The notes beneath the pieces were generated by a model, which saw only the letters and a list, made by a program, of their open reading frames with translations, was not told the DNA's origin and did not search any database. Positions 54,159 to 63,483 of a stretch of 64,000 bases of DNA are shown in pieces (position 1 is the stretch's first letter; each line of letters starts with the position of its first letter). This DNA comes from Ornithoclostridium sp949298505 (GTDB lineage: Bacteria; Bacillota; Clostridia; Christensenellales; UBA3700): assembly GCA_949298505.1 (NCBI GenBank), contig CASFWW010000030.1, forward strand, positions 1 through 64,000, written 5' to 3'. A program made the position numbers and the translations under genes.

Positions 54159-55826
54159 ATGGAAACGGCAGTATATAAAGATTTTTACGGCTTCGGGCTT
54201 GCTCCTTCCGTGTTGCGCGCGCTCGACGAAGAAGGGATAAGCGAACCCACAGACGTTCAGCAGAAGGTCATTCCTCTCGCGTGCGGAGGCGCTGACGTGA
54301 TCGCACAGGCACCGACGGGCACAGGCAAAACGCTCGCTTACGTTCTGCCTTTGCTGAGAGCGGCTGACGTGAACTCAAAGAGCGTGGGCGCGCTCGTGCT
54401 TTGCCCGACGCGGGAACTCGCGCTTCAGATCGGAGACGTGATAAAGAGCGCGACCAAGTATACGGAAGGCATACGCACGGCGGTGCTTTACGGAGGTCAG
54501 GACATCCAGCGACAGCTTTTTCTGCTCAGAAAAAAGCCTCAGATAATCGTGGGCACCGTGGGCAGAGTGCTCGATCATATAGAAAGAAAGACGGTCAAGC
54601 TCAACGACCTCAGGACGCTCGTCCTCGACGAATGCGACGTGATGCTGGACATGGGGTTTATCGGCGACATAAGGAAAATCGTAGCAAAGACAGACAAGGA
54701 CAGGCAGACTCTGCTGTTTTCAGCGACCGTGCCGCCGGCGATTAAGTCGCTTTGCGAAGAACTGATGAAAGATCCGGAGACCGTAACTTCAGGGTGCGAC
54801 GGCAGAGAGATCCCTGACGTGGAGCAGTACTACGTGTTGCTCAAAGACAGCCAGAGAGTGGAATGTCTGACCGCATTACTGAAAAAGTTTTCTTTGAAAA
54901 AGACAGTGGTGTTCTGCAATACGAAGTTCAGGGCAGAAAAGCTCGCTCAGGCGATGAAGAGCAGAGGAGTCGGATGTTGCCTTCTCCACGGCGACCTTGA
55001 GCAGAGAGAACGCAATGCCGCGATGAAAGGCTACCGAGAGGGCAGATATTCCATGCTCGTAAGCACGGACGTTTCAGCCAGAGGCATAGACGTGGAAGAC
55101 GTTGACGCCGTTATAAATTTCGATCCCCCGGCTGACGAGGATTATTACGTGCACAGGATAGGCAGAACGGCGCGCGCGTTCAAGGGAGGCGCGGCGTACA
55201 CCCTGGTGGAAGCGTATCAGCTTTCTTACGTTCAGGCGTATATGAGGCGCACCGGCGCGGAGATACGTCCCGTCGAGCTTGAATACGACGTTTCGGCGAG
55301 CTATACGCTGCCCAAGGATTCTTCCAACAGGCGCGACGCTGAAGCGAGGGCGAGAGACGCCGAACATTCGGTACGTTACTTTCTCAATATCGGCAAAAAG
55401 GATATGCTTGACAAGCCGTCGCTGGTCAGACTGGTATGCGCCAAGACCGGCGTCAACGAATACAAGATACTCGACGTGAAGATCAGAGACACCTATTCTT
55501 TCGTGCAGGTCACTGAAGACGAAGCGGAGAAGGTGATCAGGCTCAGGGGCATAACGCTTGGAAACCGCAGGATCAGCGTGGAGATCGCGAGCGCGGAAGC
55601 GGAAGAAAAAGAGAGAAAAAAGCGCGCGGACCGCAAAGCCGGAACTCAGGAGAAAGACCGCACGCGCACTTCGCGGGTGACAAAGGCGGGAAAAAGGACC
55701 CGTGGTGATTGGAACAGACCGGGCGGAGAGAAGAAACCTTCGGCGAGCAAAAAAGGCAAAGTGCTCAACAAAAAAGGTCAGATCCAGAATCCTAAGCCCA
55801 GAGGAAAGAAGACGAAGAAACTCTGA
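54159..55826 (+). CDS. DEAD-box RNA helicase with DbpA-type RNA-binding domain
   Basis: The 555-aa protein carries the helicase motifs in order: Q motif (FGLAPSVLRALDEEGISEPT), motif I AQAPTGTGKT, motif II as DECD in LVLDECDVMLDMGF, SAT, and motif VI HRIGRTAR. A DbpA/CsdA-like domain (about 410-475, RLVCAKTGVNEYKILDVKI) and a basic Lys/Arg tail follow. It would remodel rRNA or mRNA in an ATP-dependent way, perhaps in ribosome assembly. The ATG at 54159 is preferred because TATGAT ends 6 nt upstream. An in-frame GTG at 54126 would lie inside the promoter. Confidence 0.92.
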   Translation: METAVYKDFYGFGLAPSVLRALDEEGISEPTDVQQKVIPLACGGADVIAQAPTGTGKTLAYVLPLLRAADVNSKSVGALVLCPTRELALQIGDVIKSATKYTEGIRTAVLYGGQDIQRQLFLLRKKPQIIVGTVGRVLDHIERKTVKLNDLRTLVLDECDVMLDMGFIGDIRKIVAKTDKDRQTLLFSATVPPAIKSLCEELMKDPETVTSGCDGREIPDVEQYYVLLKDSQRVECLTALLKKFSLKKTVVFCNTKFRAEKLAQAMKSRGVGCCLLHGDLEQRERNAAMKGYREGRYSMLVSTDVSARGIDVEDVDAVINFDPPADEDYYVHRIGRTARAFKGGAAYTLVEAYQLSYVQAYMRRTGAEIRPVELEYDVSASYTLPKDSSNRRDAEARARDAEHSVRYFLNIGKKDMLDKPSLVRLVCAKTGVNEYKILDVKIRDTYSFVQVTEDEAEKVIRLRGITLGNRRISVEIASAEAEEKERKKRADRKAGTQEKDRTRTSRVTKAGKRTRGDWNRPGGEKKPSASKKGKVLNKKGQIQNPKPRGKKTKKL

Positions 55827-55921
55827 CGATTCTTCCAAGGAGGGTCCTTGAAGTAACGCGCGCCGGAAACGGGCCGCGTATATTTTTTTTGCCGGAGGGA
55901 AAAATATAGCCGAGGAGATCT

Positions 55922-56161
55922 ATGAGAGAGATAAAATTCGGAATGAACGCTGTAAAAAAGAGGGTGAGTCTGCTTGCCGGGCGCGAGCTGGTACTTGTCG
56001 TCAACAGAGGCAGGAACAAGATCGAAAAACTGCGGGGCAGGATCGACGAAGTTCACGAGAGCATATTCACTCTCAGAGAAAGCGAAGGGAAAATATCGTC
56101 GTTTTCTTACAGCGACGTGCTGACCGGAAACGTCAAGTTTTTTCCGCCTGATCATATCTGA
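55922..56161 (+). CDS. veg: Veg family protein
   Basis: The 79-aa protein has the Veg/DUF1021 pattern: NAVKKRVSLLAGRELVLVVN, a basic loop RGRNKIEKLRGRI and the strand-rich LRESEGKISSFSYSDVLTGN. Veg is a small SH3-like protein of Gram-positive bacteria implicated in biofilm and early growth, of unclear mechanism. GAGGAG precedes the ATG. Its place just before a spore-coat type gene and ispE matches the conserved Firmicutes neighbourhood. Confidence 0.93.
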   Translation: MREIKFGMNAVKKRVSLLAGRELVLVVNRGRNKIEKLRGRIDEVHESIFTLRESEGKISSFSYSDVLTGNVKFFPPDHI

Positions 56162-56167
56162 GAAACT

Positions 56168-56197
56168 TTGCCGCTCGCAGAGCGGCGCTTTTTTTTG
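56168..56197 (+). terminator. Intrinsic terminator
   Basis: GCCGCTC-gca-GAGCGGC then GCTTTTTTTT, 8 nt after the veg stop. Confidence 0.9.
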
Positions 56198-56257
56198 TAA
56201 TATTACGGTTTCCCGCAAATATACTTATTAGTGACAAAACTAATTTACGGGGGCAAT

Positions 56258-57751
56258 ATGACAGTTCAAACCAGATTCAGCAAATACGTAAACGAAAGCC
56301 TGACGGCTGAAAAATGCGAGCAGAGCGTGCTCGCGTGCACGATAGACACTTCGTCAAAAGGCGGCGCGGACAGGATATTGTCTGCCGGCGCTCAGGTGTC
56401 TTCGCTCAAGGCGGTTGCGGCTGACGGACAGGTGACTGTGAGCGGCAAACTCAACGTGAAAGCGGTCTATCTCACTCCCGAAGGAACGCCGGACAGCGTT
56501 GACTACGTTTCCGATTTTTCCAAGACGCTCGTATGCCCTTCGGTCGGGCAGGAAAGCGCGGTGACTGTCCGCGCGGAAGTCGTCGACGTGCAGGCGGCTG
56601 TCGAGGGGGATTCGATAAGGATGCAGACCGTCGTAAGCATATGTCCGTACGCGGTCACGAAAAAAGAGTACGATCTGCTTGAGGAAGCGGACGGCGCGTT
56701 TGTGAAACGCACGGAAAGCAAGTTTGCCCGTTTTGCCGGATTTGTCGAGGCGGCGTGCCCGGTAAACGAGCAGTACGCGACGGGCGCGGTCGTGGAAAAA
56801 GTGCTTTCCTTTAATTGTACTGCGGACGTGTGCAAGGTGACGTCGGACAATGCGGGCGCGGTCGTGGAAGGAGAGGTCTGCGCGGTCATAGTATATGTCA
56901 GCGACGGCAAGGCAGTGCAGAAAAATCTGACGATGCCTTATGTTTGCAGAATGGATGTCGGTGAAAACGCAAAGGCGGACGTGGTTGCCGAGGTCAGCGG
57001 ATGCAGACTTGTGATCGGCGGTCCGGCAACGGAAAACGTATTTGAAGTTTCTGCTGACGTAGCTTTGACTGCGGCGGTTTACGAAAGCTACGGCGCGCAA
57101 CTGATATCGGACGCGTATTGCCCGGTAAAAGAACTGAAAATTTCGCGCCTGTGTTTGTCTTATGACGATTATCTGGATACGGCGAGGACCAGGGAAAGGA
57201 TAAGCGGCAGCGTTGAAACGGATGACGGAGTGGGAATTTCCAGGATCGTCTGCGCGCTGGAGAAAGACAACGCGATCGCGACCGTTGAAATAAGGGATGA
57301 CAAAGCGTACGTTGACGGCGTGCTTGCGGTTACGGTGATCTATCTCAGCGACAACGACGATTACAAGAGCGTAGACGTGGATCTGCCTTACTCGGTTCAG
57401 ATCGCGCTGTGCGAAGGCGTGAAAAAAACAGACGTGAAAGCAAGCGCCTGCGACGTTTTCGCGAAGGTCAAGAGAGACAGCGAGATCGAGGTCAATGCCA
57501 CCGTATGCGTCAGCGCGGTATGCTACGGCGAAAGCGTGATATGCGCCGTGGACGGCGTTGAGGAAGGAGCGGACCTGAAACCGTGCGAGGATTCGGTGGC
57601 GATATATTACGCAAAGAAAGGCGACACACTCTGGGATATTGCCAAAAAGCTCAGCATGTCGCCCGAAAGCATCGCCGAGCAGAACCCCGACGTCGGAGAG
57701 AGGGTGCAGCAGGACGTAAACGTGGTGGTTTACAGAGAGGTCGCCGTGTGA
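56258..57751 (+). CDS. SipL-like protein (SPOCS/DUF3794 and LysM)
   Basis: The 497-aa protein (start MTVQTRFSKYVN after GGGGGC) has three DUF3794/SPOCS-like segments at roughly 25-130, 165-270 and 295-400, each with an internal 'VxGxLxVxVIYLS' strand (GKLNVKAVYLTPEG, VEGEVCAVIVYVSDGKA, VDGVLAVTVIYLSDND). A C-terminal LysM domain (about 445-492, AKKGDTLWDIAKKLSMSPES) follows. Size and order match SipL, which binds SpoIVA to attach the spore coat in Clostridium difficile. This indicates a spore-forming ancestry. The ispE promoter is embedded in its last codons. Confidence 0.88.
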   Translation: MTVQTRFSKYVNESLTAEKCEQSVLACTIDTSSKGGADRILSAGAQVSSLKAVAADGQVTVSGKLNVKAVYLTPEGTPDSVDYVSDFSKTLVCPSVGQESAVTVRAEVVDVQAAVEGDSIRMQTVVSICPYAVTKKEYDLLEEADGAFVKRTESKFARFAGFVEAACPVNEQYATGAVVEKVLSFNCTADVCKVTSDNAGAVVEGEVCAVIVYVSDGKAVQKNLTMPYVCRMDVGENAKADVVAEVSGCRLVIGGPATENVFEVSADVALTAAVYESYGAQLISDAYCPVKELKISRLCLSYDDYLDTARTRERISGSVETDDGVGISRIVCALEKDNAIATVEIRDDKAYVDGVLAVTVIYLSDNDDYKSVDVDLPYSVQIALCEGVKKTDVKASACDVFAKVKRDSEIEVNATVCVSAVCYGESVICAVDGVEEGADLKPCEDSVAIYYAKKGDTLWDIAKKLSMSPESIAEQNPDVGERVQQDVNVVVYREVAV

Positions 57752-57757
57752 TATAAT
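57729..57757 (+). promoter_or_regulatory. Promoter of ispE inside the SipL-like gene, leaderless
   Basis: TTTACA (57729-57734), 17 nt, TATAAT (57752-57757), 6 nt, ATG at 57764. The -10 box directly follows the stop codon of the upstream gene. No Shine-Dalgarno is present. Confidence 0.72.
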
Positions 57758-57763
57758 TATTAC

Positions 57764-58573
57764 ATGGACGAAATAAAACTCAGAGTGCACGCAAAGGTAA
57801 ACCTCACGCTCGGGATAACGGGCGTAAACGCAAGAGGATATCACGAACTGGATATGCTTTGCTGTTCCGTTTCGCCGTACGACGAAGTGACGGTGAAAAG
57901 GGCGAGTGAAATAAAAGTGATCATGGACGGCGCAGTATGCGGGGAGAAAAACACCGCATACCGCGCCGCTTTGCTCATAAAAGAACAGACGGGAGAATCG
58001 CTGTGCGTGGAAATAAAAAAAGGCATACCCGTCGGCGCAGGTCTGGGAGGTTCGTCCGCAGACGCGAGCGCAGTGTTTTACGCCGCGGTGAAGCTCGGTC
58101 TGATTGACGAAAAGACGGCTGAGAAGATGTGCGTCTCGGTGGGGAGCGACGTCGCCTATATGATGAGAGGCGGATATTGCAGATTGCGCGGAGAGGGAGA
58201 AAAGATAACTCCGCTAGGAGAGATAAATTTCCGTCTTGCGATCGTGCAGAAAGAGCAGGGGGCTTCGACCGCAGAAGTCTACAAAGGATACGACGCTTCT
58301 CCGGTAAAGGGTCTGGGAGTTCCCGCCGTGCTCAGAGGAGAGCCATATTACAACGTGCTTGAAAGGTCGGCGGTGGAGAGATGCCCTTCGATCTACGAGG
58401 TGAAGGACAGGCTCCTCAAGCTTTACGGCAACGCGACTATGACGGGAAGCGGAAGCGCGGTTTTCGCCGTAGTCGGTGAAAATGCGGACGAGGAGAGATT
58501 CCTCAGAGAATTTTCGGACTGCGGGTTCGCCCGTATCGTTGAAACCGTTCCGTGCGGAATAGAGAGCGTCTGA
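57764..58573 (+). CDS. ispE: 4-diphosphocytidyl-2-C-methyl-D-erythritol kinase
   Basis: The 269-aa GHMP kinase has the IspE start motif HAKVNLTLGITGVNARGYHE, then the ATP-binding loop PVGAGLGGSSADASAV (about 89-104) and the C-terminal GSGSAVFAV. It phosphorylates CDP-methylerythritol in the non-mevalonate isoprenoid pathway. A perfect-spacing promoter ends 6 nt before its ATG, so it appears to be transcribed apart from the sporulation-type gene just upstream. A terminator follows. Confidence 0.95.
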   Translation: MDEIKLRVHAKVNLTLGITGVNARGYHELDMLCCSVSPYDEVTVKRASEIKVIMDGAVCGEKNTAYRAALLIKEQTGESLCVEIKKGIPVGAGLGGSSADASAVFYAAVKLGLIDEKTAEKMCVSVGSDVAYMMRGGYCRLRGEGEKITPLGEINFRLAIVQKEQGASTAEVYKGYDASPVKGLGVPAVLRGEPYYNVLERSAVERCPSIYEVKDRLLKLYGNATMTGSGSAVFAVVGENADEERFLREFSDCGFARIVETVPCGIESV

Positions 58574-58589
58574 TCTTTCAGACATACGA

Positions 58590-58624
58590 AAGCCCCTGCC
58601 GTGAACACGGGCAGGGATTTTTTA
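58590..58624 (+). terminator. Intrinsic terminator of ispE
   Basis: CCCTGCC-gtgaacac-GGGCAGGG followed by ATTTTTTT. Confidence 0.9.
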
Positions 58625-58662
58625 TGAAAAATTATCATTATACAAGCAGTCGTGTATACGTT

Positions 58663-58696
58663 TTTAAAAGCCGGTATGTATGCATATGCGGGCTTT
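58663..58696 (-). terminator. Terminator of the DUF4062/STAND operon
   Basis: On the minus strand AAAGCC-18 nt-GGCTTTTAAAAA, 1-2 nt after the last stop of the operon. The loop contains a smaller ATGCAT palindrome. Confidence 0.5.
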
Positions 58697-58697
58697 C

Positions 58698-59708
58698 TCA
58701 TTCGGATCCGGCAGGCTTGTTTATATCCGTTCTTTTGCCTGAATAAACGCAGTTTTCTTCTGTGTCAGCCGAGAGTATATAGGTAAAGAAATCTCCAAGA
58801 TTTTCGTTGTATTCGACCGTAACGTTCAAGGCGTTTTCGCAGTTTTTGGCAATATATGCCATATCTCTTAAAATCATTTTATTGCAGTAAGAGTAGTCTT
58901 TCTGAGAGGTGTACACATATATGTCGCCTGTCACTTTACAGCTGTCTGCCTTTGTTTTTGAAATGCCGAATATGCCTATGGTATTGTTCGCGATATCGAA
59001 ACGGCAGTCTGCAAAGTGTGTTTCGCAGTTGACGATCTTGCCGTAATTATTGACGGGGAACGGAGAAATTATCAACGGCGCGCTGATAACTTTTTCGCTT
59101 ATCTGTTGCCATCGGAAGGTCACCTTGCAGTCCTTTATCGTGCCGTGGTTTATGCTGGAGAACACTGAGACGGTTACTTCACGTGTCCCTTTTTCTTCGA
59201 TCGCTACCGGGTCAAACTGACAAGTAAAATCAGCGGTGCAGTTTTCGACGAGAGCGCCGTCCTTCACATGTAAGAATACGGCAAAATTGTACGCGCCGGT
59301 CGGAGATTGGACTTTTTTGAACACGGTATTTCTTACTACGCCGTTTTCACCCAGAGTCCGAAAAATGATGGGAAAATTAGACAATGTGTGACCGCCTCCG
59401 TCGAACACGCCCGTGAACGCGCTTTCCACGATGGGAATGGAGACTGAAGACATATCTATGTCGTTTTTCATTAAAAAATATTTGTTTTCAAAATAAGATT
59501 CACCGTAGGTTATCAGTTTTTGGGAGATATCAACTATCTGCGATGCGTAATATATCCTGTAAGGATCCTCCGGCGTACCTGAACCGAAATTCGTACACGA
59601 TTCCAGATTGACAGAACCTACGGTCATCGCAACGGCAATGCCGGCGATCGCAATCAGTACGAAGAGAGTGACTATTGCCGCGGCGCGGAATCTGAACGAA
59701 TTACCCAT
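58698..59708 (-). CDS. Membrane-anchored GLUG-like beta-helix protein
   Basis: The 336-aa protein has an N-terminal membrane segment (about residues 8-30) and an external part starting with the typical opening FGSGTPEDPYRIYYASQIVD, then YFLMKNDIDMSSVSIPIVES and FTGVFDGGGHTLSNFPIIF. This is the pattern of GLUG-type right-handed beta-helix surface proteins, here short and without a C-terminal anchor. The start overlaps the end of the STAND NTPase gene by 8 bases, so they are translated together. It may be the outward-facing partner of that membrane NTPase; the same fold type occurs in the giant protein at 32502. Confidence 0.8.
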   Translation of the reverse strand: MGNSFRFRAAAIVTLFVLIAIAGIAVAMTVGSVNLESCTNFGSGTPEDPYRIYYASQIVDISQKLITYGESYFENKYFLMKNDIDMSSVSIPIVESAFTGVFDGGGHTLSNFPIIFRTLGENGVVRNTVFKKVQSPTGAYNFAVFLHVKDGALVENCTADFTCQFDPVAIEEKGTREVTVSVFSSINHGTIKDCKVTFRWQQISEKVISAPLIISPFPVNNYGKIVNCETHFADCRFDIANNTIGIFGISKTKADSCKVTGDIYVYTSQKDYSYCNKMILRDMAYIAKNCENALNVTVEYNENLGDFFTYILSADTEENCVYSGKRTDINKPAGSE

Positions 59709-62700
59709 AGAGCTTTTCCACCTTGAATTTAATGACGGTCAGACGTATTATCCTGAATACCGCCGCCGCGACGATAACGCCCGCGCAGATCAGGAAGTAG
59801 GTTTCGGACATCAGCATGAAAACGTAACAGGAGTTTCTTTTGTATAGTATATAGAGCAGCGTGATCAAGGCAAGCGCCGCGATCCTGAGCAGAGTGTCGG
59901 TCAGTTTCACCGAGTAACCTTTCACGAACCTTTCGTAATTTTTGCGTGACGGCGCAAGCCGGTTTTCCTTTCCGGTCAGTTCTACGAATTCCGCGCAGAT
60001 CAGCATCAGCAGACAAAATTCAAGACCCATTGCATAAGTGTAAGCCAGCTGATCAGAGACCTGATTGGGAGAGAGGTAAATTGCCCTCGTGACGACGTGG
60101 AACACGGAATACAATCCGCTAAGAGCAGCCATAAGAACGGCGCAGATCACGGTGCGTTTCAACCACGCGCGCTTCATTGCGTACCCGGAGCCGCGCTGAC
60201 ATACGCATATTACTCCGTACAGCCCGAAGCAGAGACAAGAGTTGATCGCGCCCTGGAAGGACGCAGAAAGATAGTTCAGGTATAGTTCGGCAACCGAATC
60301 CGAAAGCCCCGTGGACGAGAAGATGCGCGATACCCAGTTCGCAAAGAACGCGATCGGGATCTGCGGCACGATGAAATAGAACGCAAAGACGATGAATATG
60401 GCAAGCCTGAACATCTTGTTCACGAGTTTCTGTTCGGCAGAAGTGTATCCGCGCATAAGACGTGCGCGCGTTTTTTTCGCGTCTCTGAGTTCTTCGTCTG
60501 AGACGGCGCAATGCTTTTTGTCTTCTTTTTCAAGCTCCAGGTATTTTTCCACGTAATCGTACCCGGCGTCCTGCGCAATGAGTTTTTTCAGCACGGAAGC
60601 GCGTTCTTTCAGAAGCGCTGAGTTGTCTTCTTTTTTAGCTGAAGCGAAAACGCAAAGCGCGGACAGCACGTCTTCGTAAAGGATCAGAGCGTCCTGAGTT
60701 TCGTTTCCGAAAATCGCCTCGGAAAGCTTTTCTTTAGCGTTGAGGGCAAAAGCCTCTGACTTTCCGATATCGGTTGAAGAATAATAATCCGACAGAGCAA
60801 GACAGCACAGCGCGCCGTCGTAACCGGCGTCTTCGGAGCGCGCCAGGCAGACCGACAGCGCGGTGGAACATTGCGGGGCGCGGAAAGGCGAAAGACACGC
60901 CATTCTGAGCGTGAGGATCGAGATCTCCTTTATTATTTCCGGCGAAAGTTTGAAACTGCGCAGGATGTTTTCGGCTTCGTTTATCCTCGTTTCAAAAAAA
61001 CGCGCGGTCCTGAAAAAAGAATCTGCTTTCTTTTCACAGTCCTTGCAGTACAGCCTGACGAGGGTGACGGCTACGTTTTCGTCTTTTCCGTCAAGCGAGC
61101 TTTTCAGTAGTTTTCTGCATTTGCGGGCATATTTGTTTTTTCCTCCGGTTTTGCCCTGGAGATAGAAGCAGTCGGATATCCTCGACATAAGCGAAGCGTT
61201 TCTTAGCACGTCGTCAGGGCATACGGTCGCGCACAGGTCTTTTGCCATGAGCAGACAGTCCTGAGCGTATGAATAGTACCCGTATTTCACCGCCAGATCG
61301 CCCAGCGCTTCGTAAAAATCAAGAGCGACAGCGGCTTTGCCCGCTTTGTCGTCGCCGAAATCGGAGTATGCGCGATTGAGCGCCATGTTGGTGAACAGCT
61401 CTGCTTTTTTTGCCGTCAGGGAGCCTGACGACAAGGCGGCGAGCAAAAAGCTCCTGACCCGTTCGGGTTCTATTCCGTAATCGAAAAGTTTTCTCCACGT
61501 TGCCACCGGGATATCCGGGTTCTGCATTTCGGTCAGAAGAGAAGCTTTTGCGCCGTTTTCACCCAGATAACCGGCGTACAGGTCAGTCTTGTCGGCAAGC
61601 GCGCAGAAGCGAGCGAATTCTGTTGATTTCAGATCGTCGGCAGGTCTTGCCTCAAGTGCGGCAAGCACCGCTTCGACCACGCGTTTTTCCGTGCCCGTGT
61701 TTGTAAAATACGATTTACAGTATTGCTTTATCAGATTGTGATTGAAATCCCACGCGCCGGTTTCCCTCTGGATCAGGTTGCTTCTGAATATCTTTCTGAA
61801 GTAGGAGAATTTTGCTGATTCGAATTTCAGCCCCATTCTCGTCAAAGCGTCCTCGAGGAGAGGTTCCGTCATTCCGTATACCGAGCAGGCGATCGCGCAT
61901 ACGAACGCTTCACATTCTTCTTTGCCTATTTTTACGCCGGCTTCTTCAAGCAGCCCGTAAAGCTGTTTTTCCACCGTGGGAGGGCAGTCTCTGATCATGT
62001 CGGACAAATATCCTACGATCGCTTCGTCCGCCTTTACTCCGGCGGCTTTTCTTTCCTCTATCTTTTTGAAATCGTCGGCGCCTATGTTGTTGAGTTTCTG
62101 CAAAAGGGTGAGCAGATATATCGGCATACGGCACGGGTTGTTTTTCCCGCCCTTCGCAACTATGGCGTCCATTATTTCAGGGATCGCGTCTTTGTGGTTG
62201 ACTCTGAAGAAATGTTCGGAAACGCATCTGATGTCTTCTTGTGAGAAATAATCCAGATCAAGAGTCTTGTCAAAGACCGCCTGAGCGTATCTCAGCTGAT
62301 AGTAATCCGTCGTGCAGGAGACCACGACTTTGACCTTGTCGTTGAGGGCGTTGAGGTTGAGCCACTTCAGTTTGTTTTCGTATTCCGTTTTCGCAAGCTG
62401 ATTGATAGCGTCAACGACGATCACCAGTTTGCGTTCTGGAACGAAAGAGGATACTGCCTGGTAAAACTGCCTTCTCAGAGTTTCTTCGTCAGGGGCGAAG
62501 TCGTCCGGAACATCTTCGCCGGCAAGTTTTTTAAGCTTGCAGAGAAAGAGTTTCAGCATGCTGGCGACTGAGGAGGATCTGTTGTCCGCGTTCGTGAAGA
62601 ACGCGAGCACGTCGTATCCGTCGTCCTGAGCGGACTTTGCGAATTTTGCAAGGAGTTTGCTTTTTCCGCTGCCCGAATTTCCTGAAACCAGCAGGGCTTT

Positions 62701-63483
62701 TCCGTTTCCTTCAAGGAACTCCGTCATCACGGAGAGTTCTGCCGCTCTGCCGGCAAAACCTTCGGCGGAGATCTCCGCGAAGGTCTCGTGCGCCGTCAGG
62801 CTTTCTTCGACCGGGTTTTTTGCTTCCGTTTCGGCAAAGTCTTCGGCAAACAGACCTTTCAGCCTGTCAGAGACTTCTTTTTCGAAAGAGGGATCGCAGA
62901 CTATGCTTTGGCTTTGCTTGTCCCAGGTCGCCTTGTATGTGAAAACTCTGTCGGGGAATTCCTTTATGAGACGCGTTCTGAGTTCTTCAAGTCTCTCGCG
63001 GTCTTCTCCCCGGGATACGAAAGCCTCTCTCGCATTGTCGTCGTCGCCGTAGTCGACCGGCTCGCGCAGATAAAAAACGCATCTGTCCGTCTTATTGTAA
63101 TAATTGGTCGCAAAAGCGATCTCCATTTCCGTGATGCTTTTGTTTTTAAAGGCGGGATTGTCCTGAAGATTTTCTGCATTGAGCGCGGCGATCACTTCCT
63201 CGGAAGGAGGGATCCATCCGTATCTTTCCCCGAGAAGGACGACGAAGTACGGCTCTGTGCGCTTTATTTCGTCAAAGCATGTGAAGATGATCTTTTCGGA
63301 AGCGGCTTGTTCGCTTTCTCTGCCTGTATCAATGCCCCAGCGCAGATCGATGAATTCTACGTTTGCGCCCGCTTTCCGCATAAAGTCGGCAAGTTCGGGA
63401 GTGATCCTTTCTCTGATGATATCGCGTTCGGTCTGCATGTCGGCAAACGTACTGGACAGAAACAGCGTAATATTCCGTATCAT
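59701..63483 (-). CDS. DUF4062-STAND NTPase with six C-terminal TM segments
   Basis: The 1260-aa protein begins with a DUF4062 domain (about 3-110: ITLFLSSTFADMQTERDIIR, FIDLRWGID, VVLLGERYGW). A STAND/NACHT-like P-loop NTPase follows, with Walker A GNSGSGKS (268-275) and Walker B LVIVVDAINQL (353-363), then a winged-helix/arm region. A long TPR-like helical region spans about 600-960. Six membrane segments lie at about 1026-1050, 1075-1095, 1111-1133, 1146-1168, 1197-1214 and 1219-1243. STAND proteins with this N-terminal domain act as signal-triggered switches, several in antiviral defence; the trigger and role here are unknown. It overlaps both neighbours. Confidence 0.88.
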   Translation of the reverse strand: MIRNITLFLSSTFADMQTERDIIRERITPELADFMRKAGANVEFIDLRWGIDTGRESEQAASEKIIFTCFDEIKRTEPYFVVLLGERYGWIPPSEEVIAALNAENLQDNPAFKNKSITEMEIAFATNYYNKTDRCVFYLREPVDYGDDDNAREAFVSRGEDRERLEELRTRLIKEFPDRVFTYKATWDKQSQSIVCDPSFEKEVSDRLKGLFAEDFAETEAKNPVEESLTAHETFAEISAEGFAGRAAELSVMTEFLEGNGKALLVSGNSGSGKSKLLAKFAKSAQDDGYDVLAFFTNADNRSSSVASMLKLFLCKLKKLAGEDVPDDFAPDEETLRRQFYQAVSSFVPERKLVIVVDAINQLAKTEYENKLKWLNLNALNDKVKVVVSCTTDYYQLRYAQAVFDKTLDLDYFSQEDIRCVSEHFFRVNHKDAIPEIMDAIVAKGGKNNPCRMPIYLLTLLQKLNNIGADDFKKIEERKAAGVKADEAIVGYLSDMIRDCPPTVEKQLYGLLEEAGVKIGKEECEAFVCAIACSVYGMTEPLLEDALTRMGLKFESAKFSYFRKIFRSNLIQRETGAWDFNHNLIKQYCKSYFTNTGTEKRVVEAVLAALEARPADDLKSTEFARFCALADKTDLYAGYLGENGAKASLLTEMQNPDIPVATWRKLFDYGIEPERVRSFLLAALSSGSLTAKKAELFTNMALNRAYSDFGDDKAGKAAVALDFYEALGDLAVKYGYYSYAQDCLLMAKDLCATVCPDDVLRNASLMSRISDCFYLQGKTGGKNKYARKCRKLLKSSLDGKDENVAVTLVRLYCKDCEKKADSFFRTARFFETRINEAENILRSFKLSPEIIKEISILTLRMACLSPFRAPQCSTALSVCLARSEDAGYDGALCCLALSDYYSSTDIGKSEAFALNAKEKLSEAIFGNETQDALILYEDVLSALCVFASAKKEDNSALLKERASVLKKLIAQDAGYDYVEKYLELEKEDKKHCAVSDEELRDAKKTRARLMRGYTSAEQKLVNKMFRLAIFIVFAFYFIVPQIPIAFFANWVSRIFSSTGLSDSVAELYLNYLSASFQGAINSCLCFGLYGVICVCQRGSGYAMKRAWLKRTVICAVLMAALSGLYSVFHVVTRAIYLSPNQVSDQLAYTYAMGLEFCLLMLICAEFVELTGKENRLAPSRKNYERFVKGYSVKLTDTLLRIAALALITLLYILYKRNSCYVFMLMSETYFLICAGVIVAAAVFRIIRLTVIKFKVEKLYG

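Noticed and set aside
56354..57844. 496-aa minus-strand frame opposite the SipL-like gene
   Set aside because: Antisense shadow; the plus strand encodes clear SPOCS and LysM domains.
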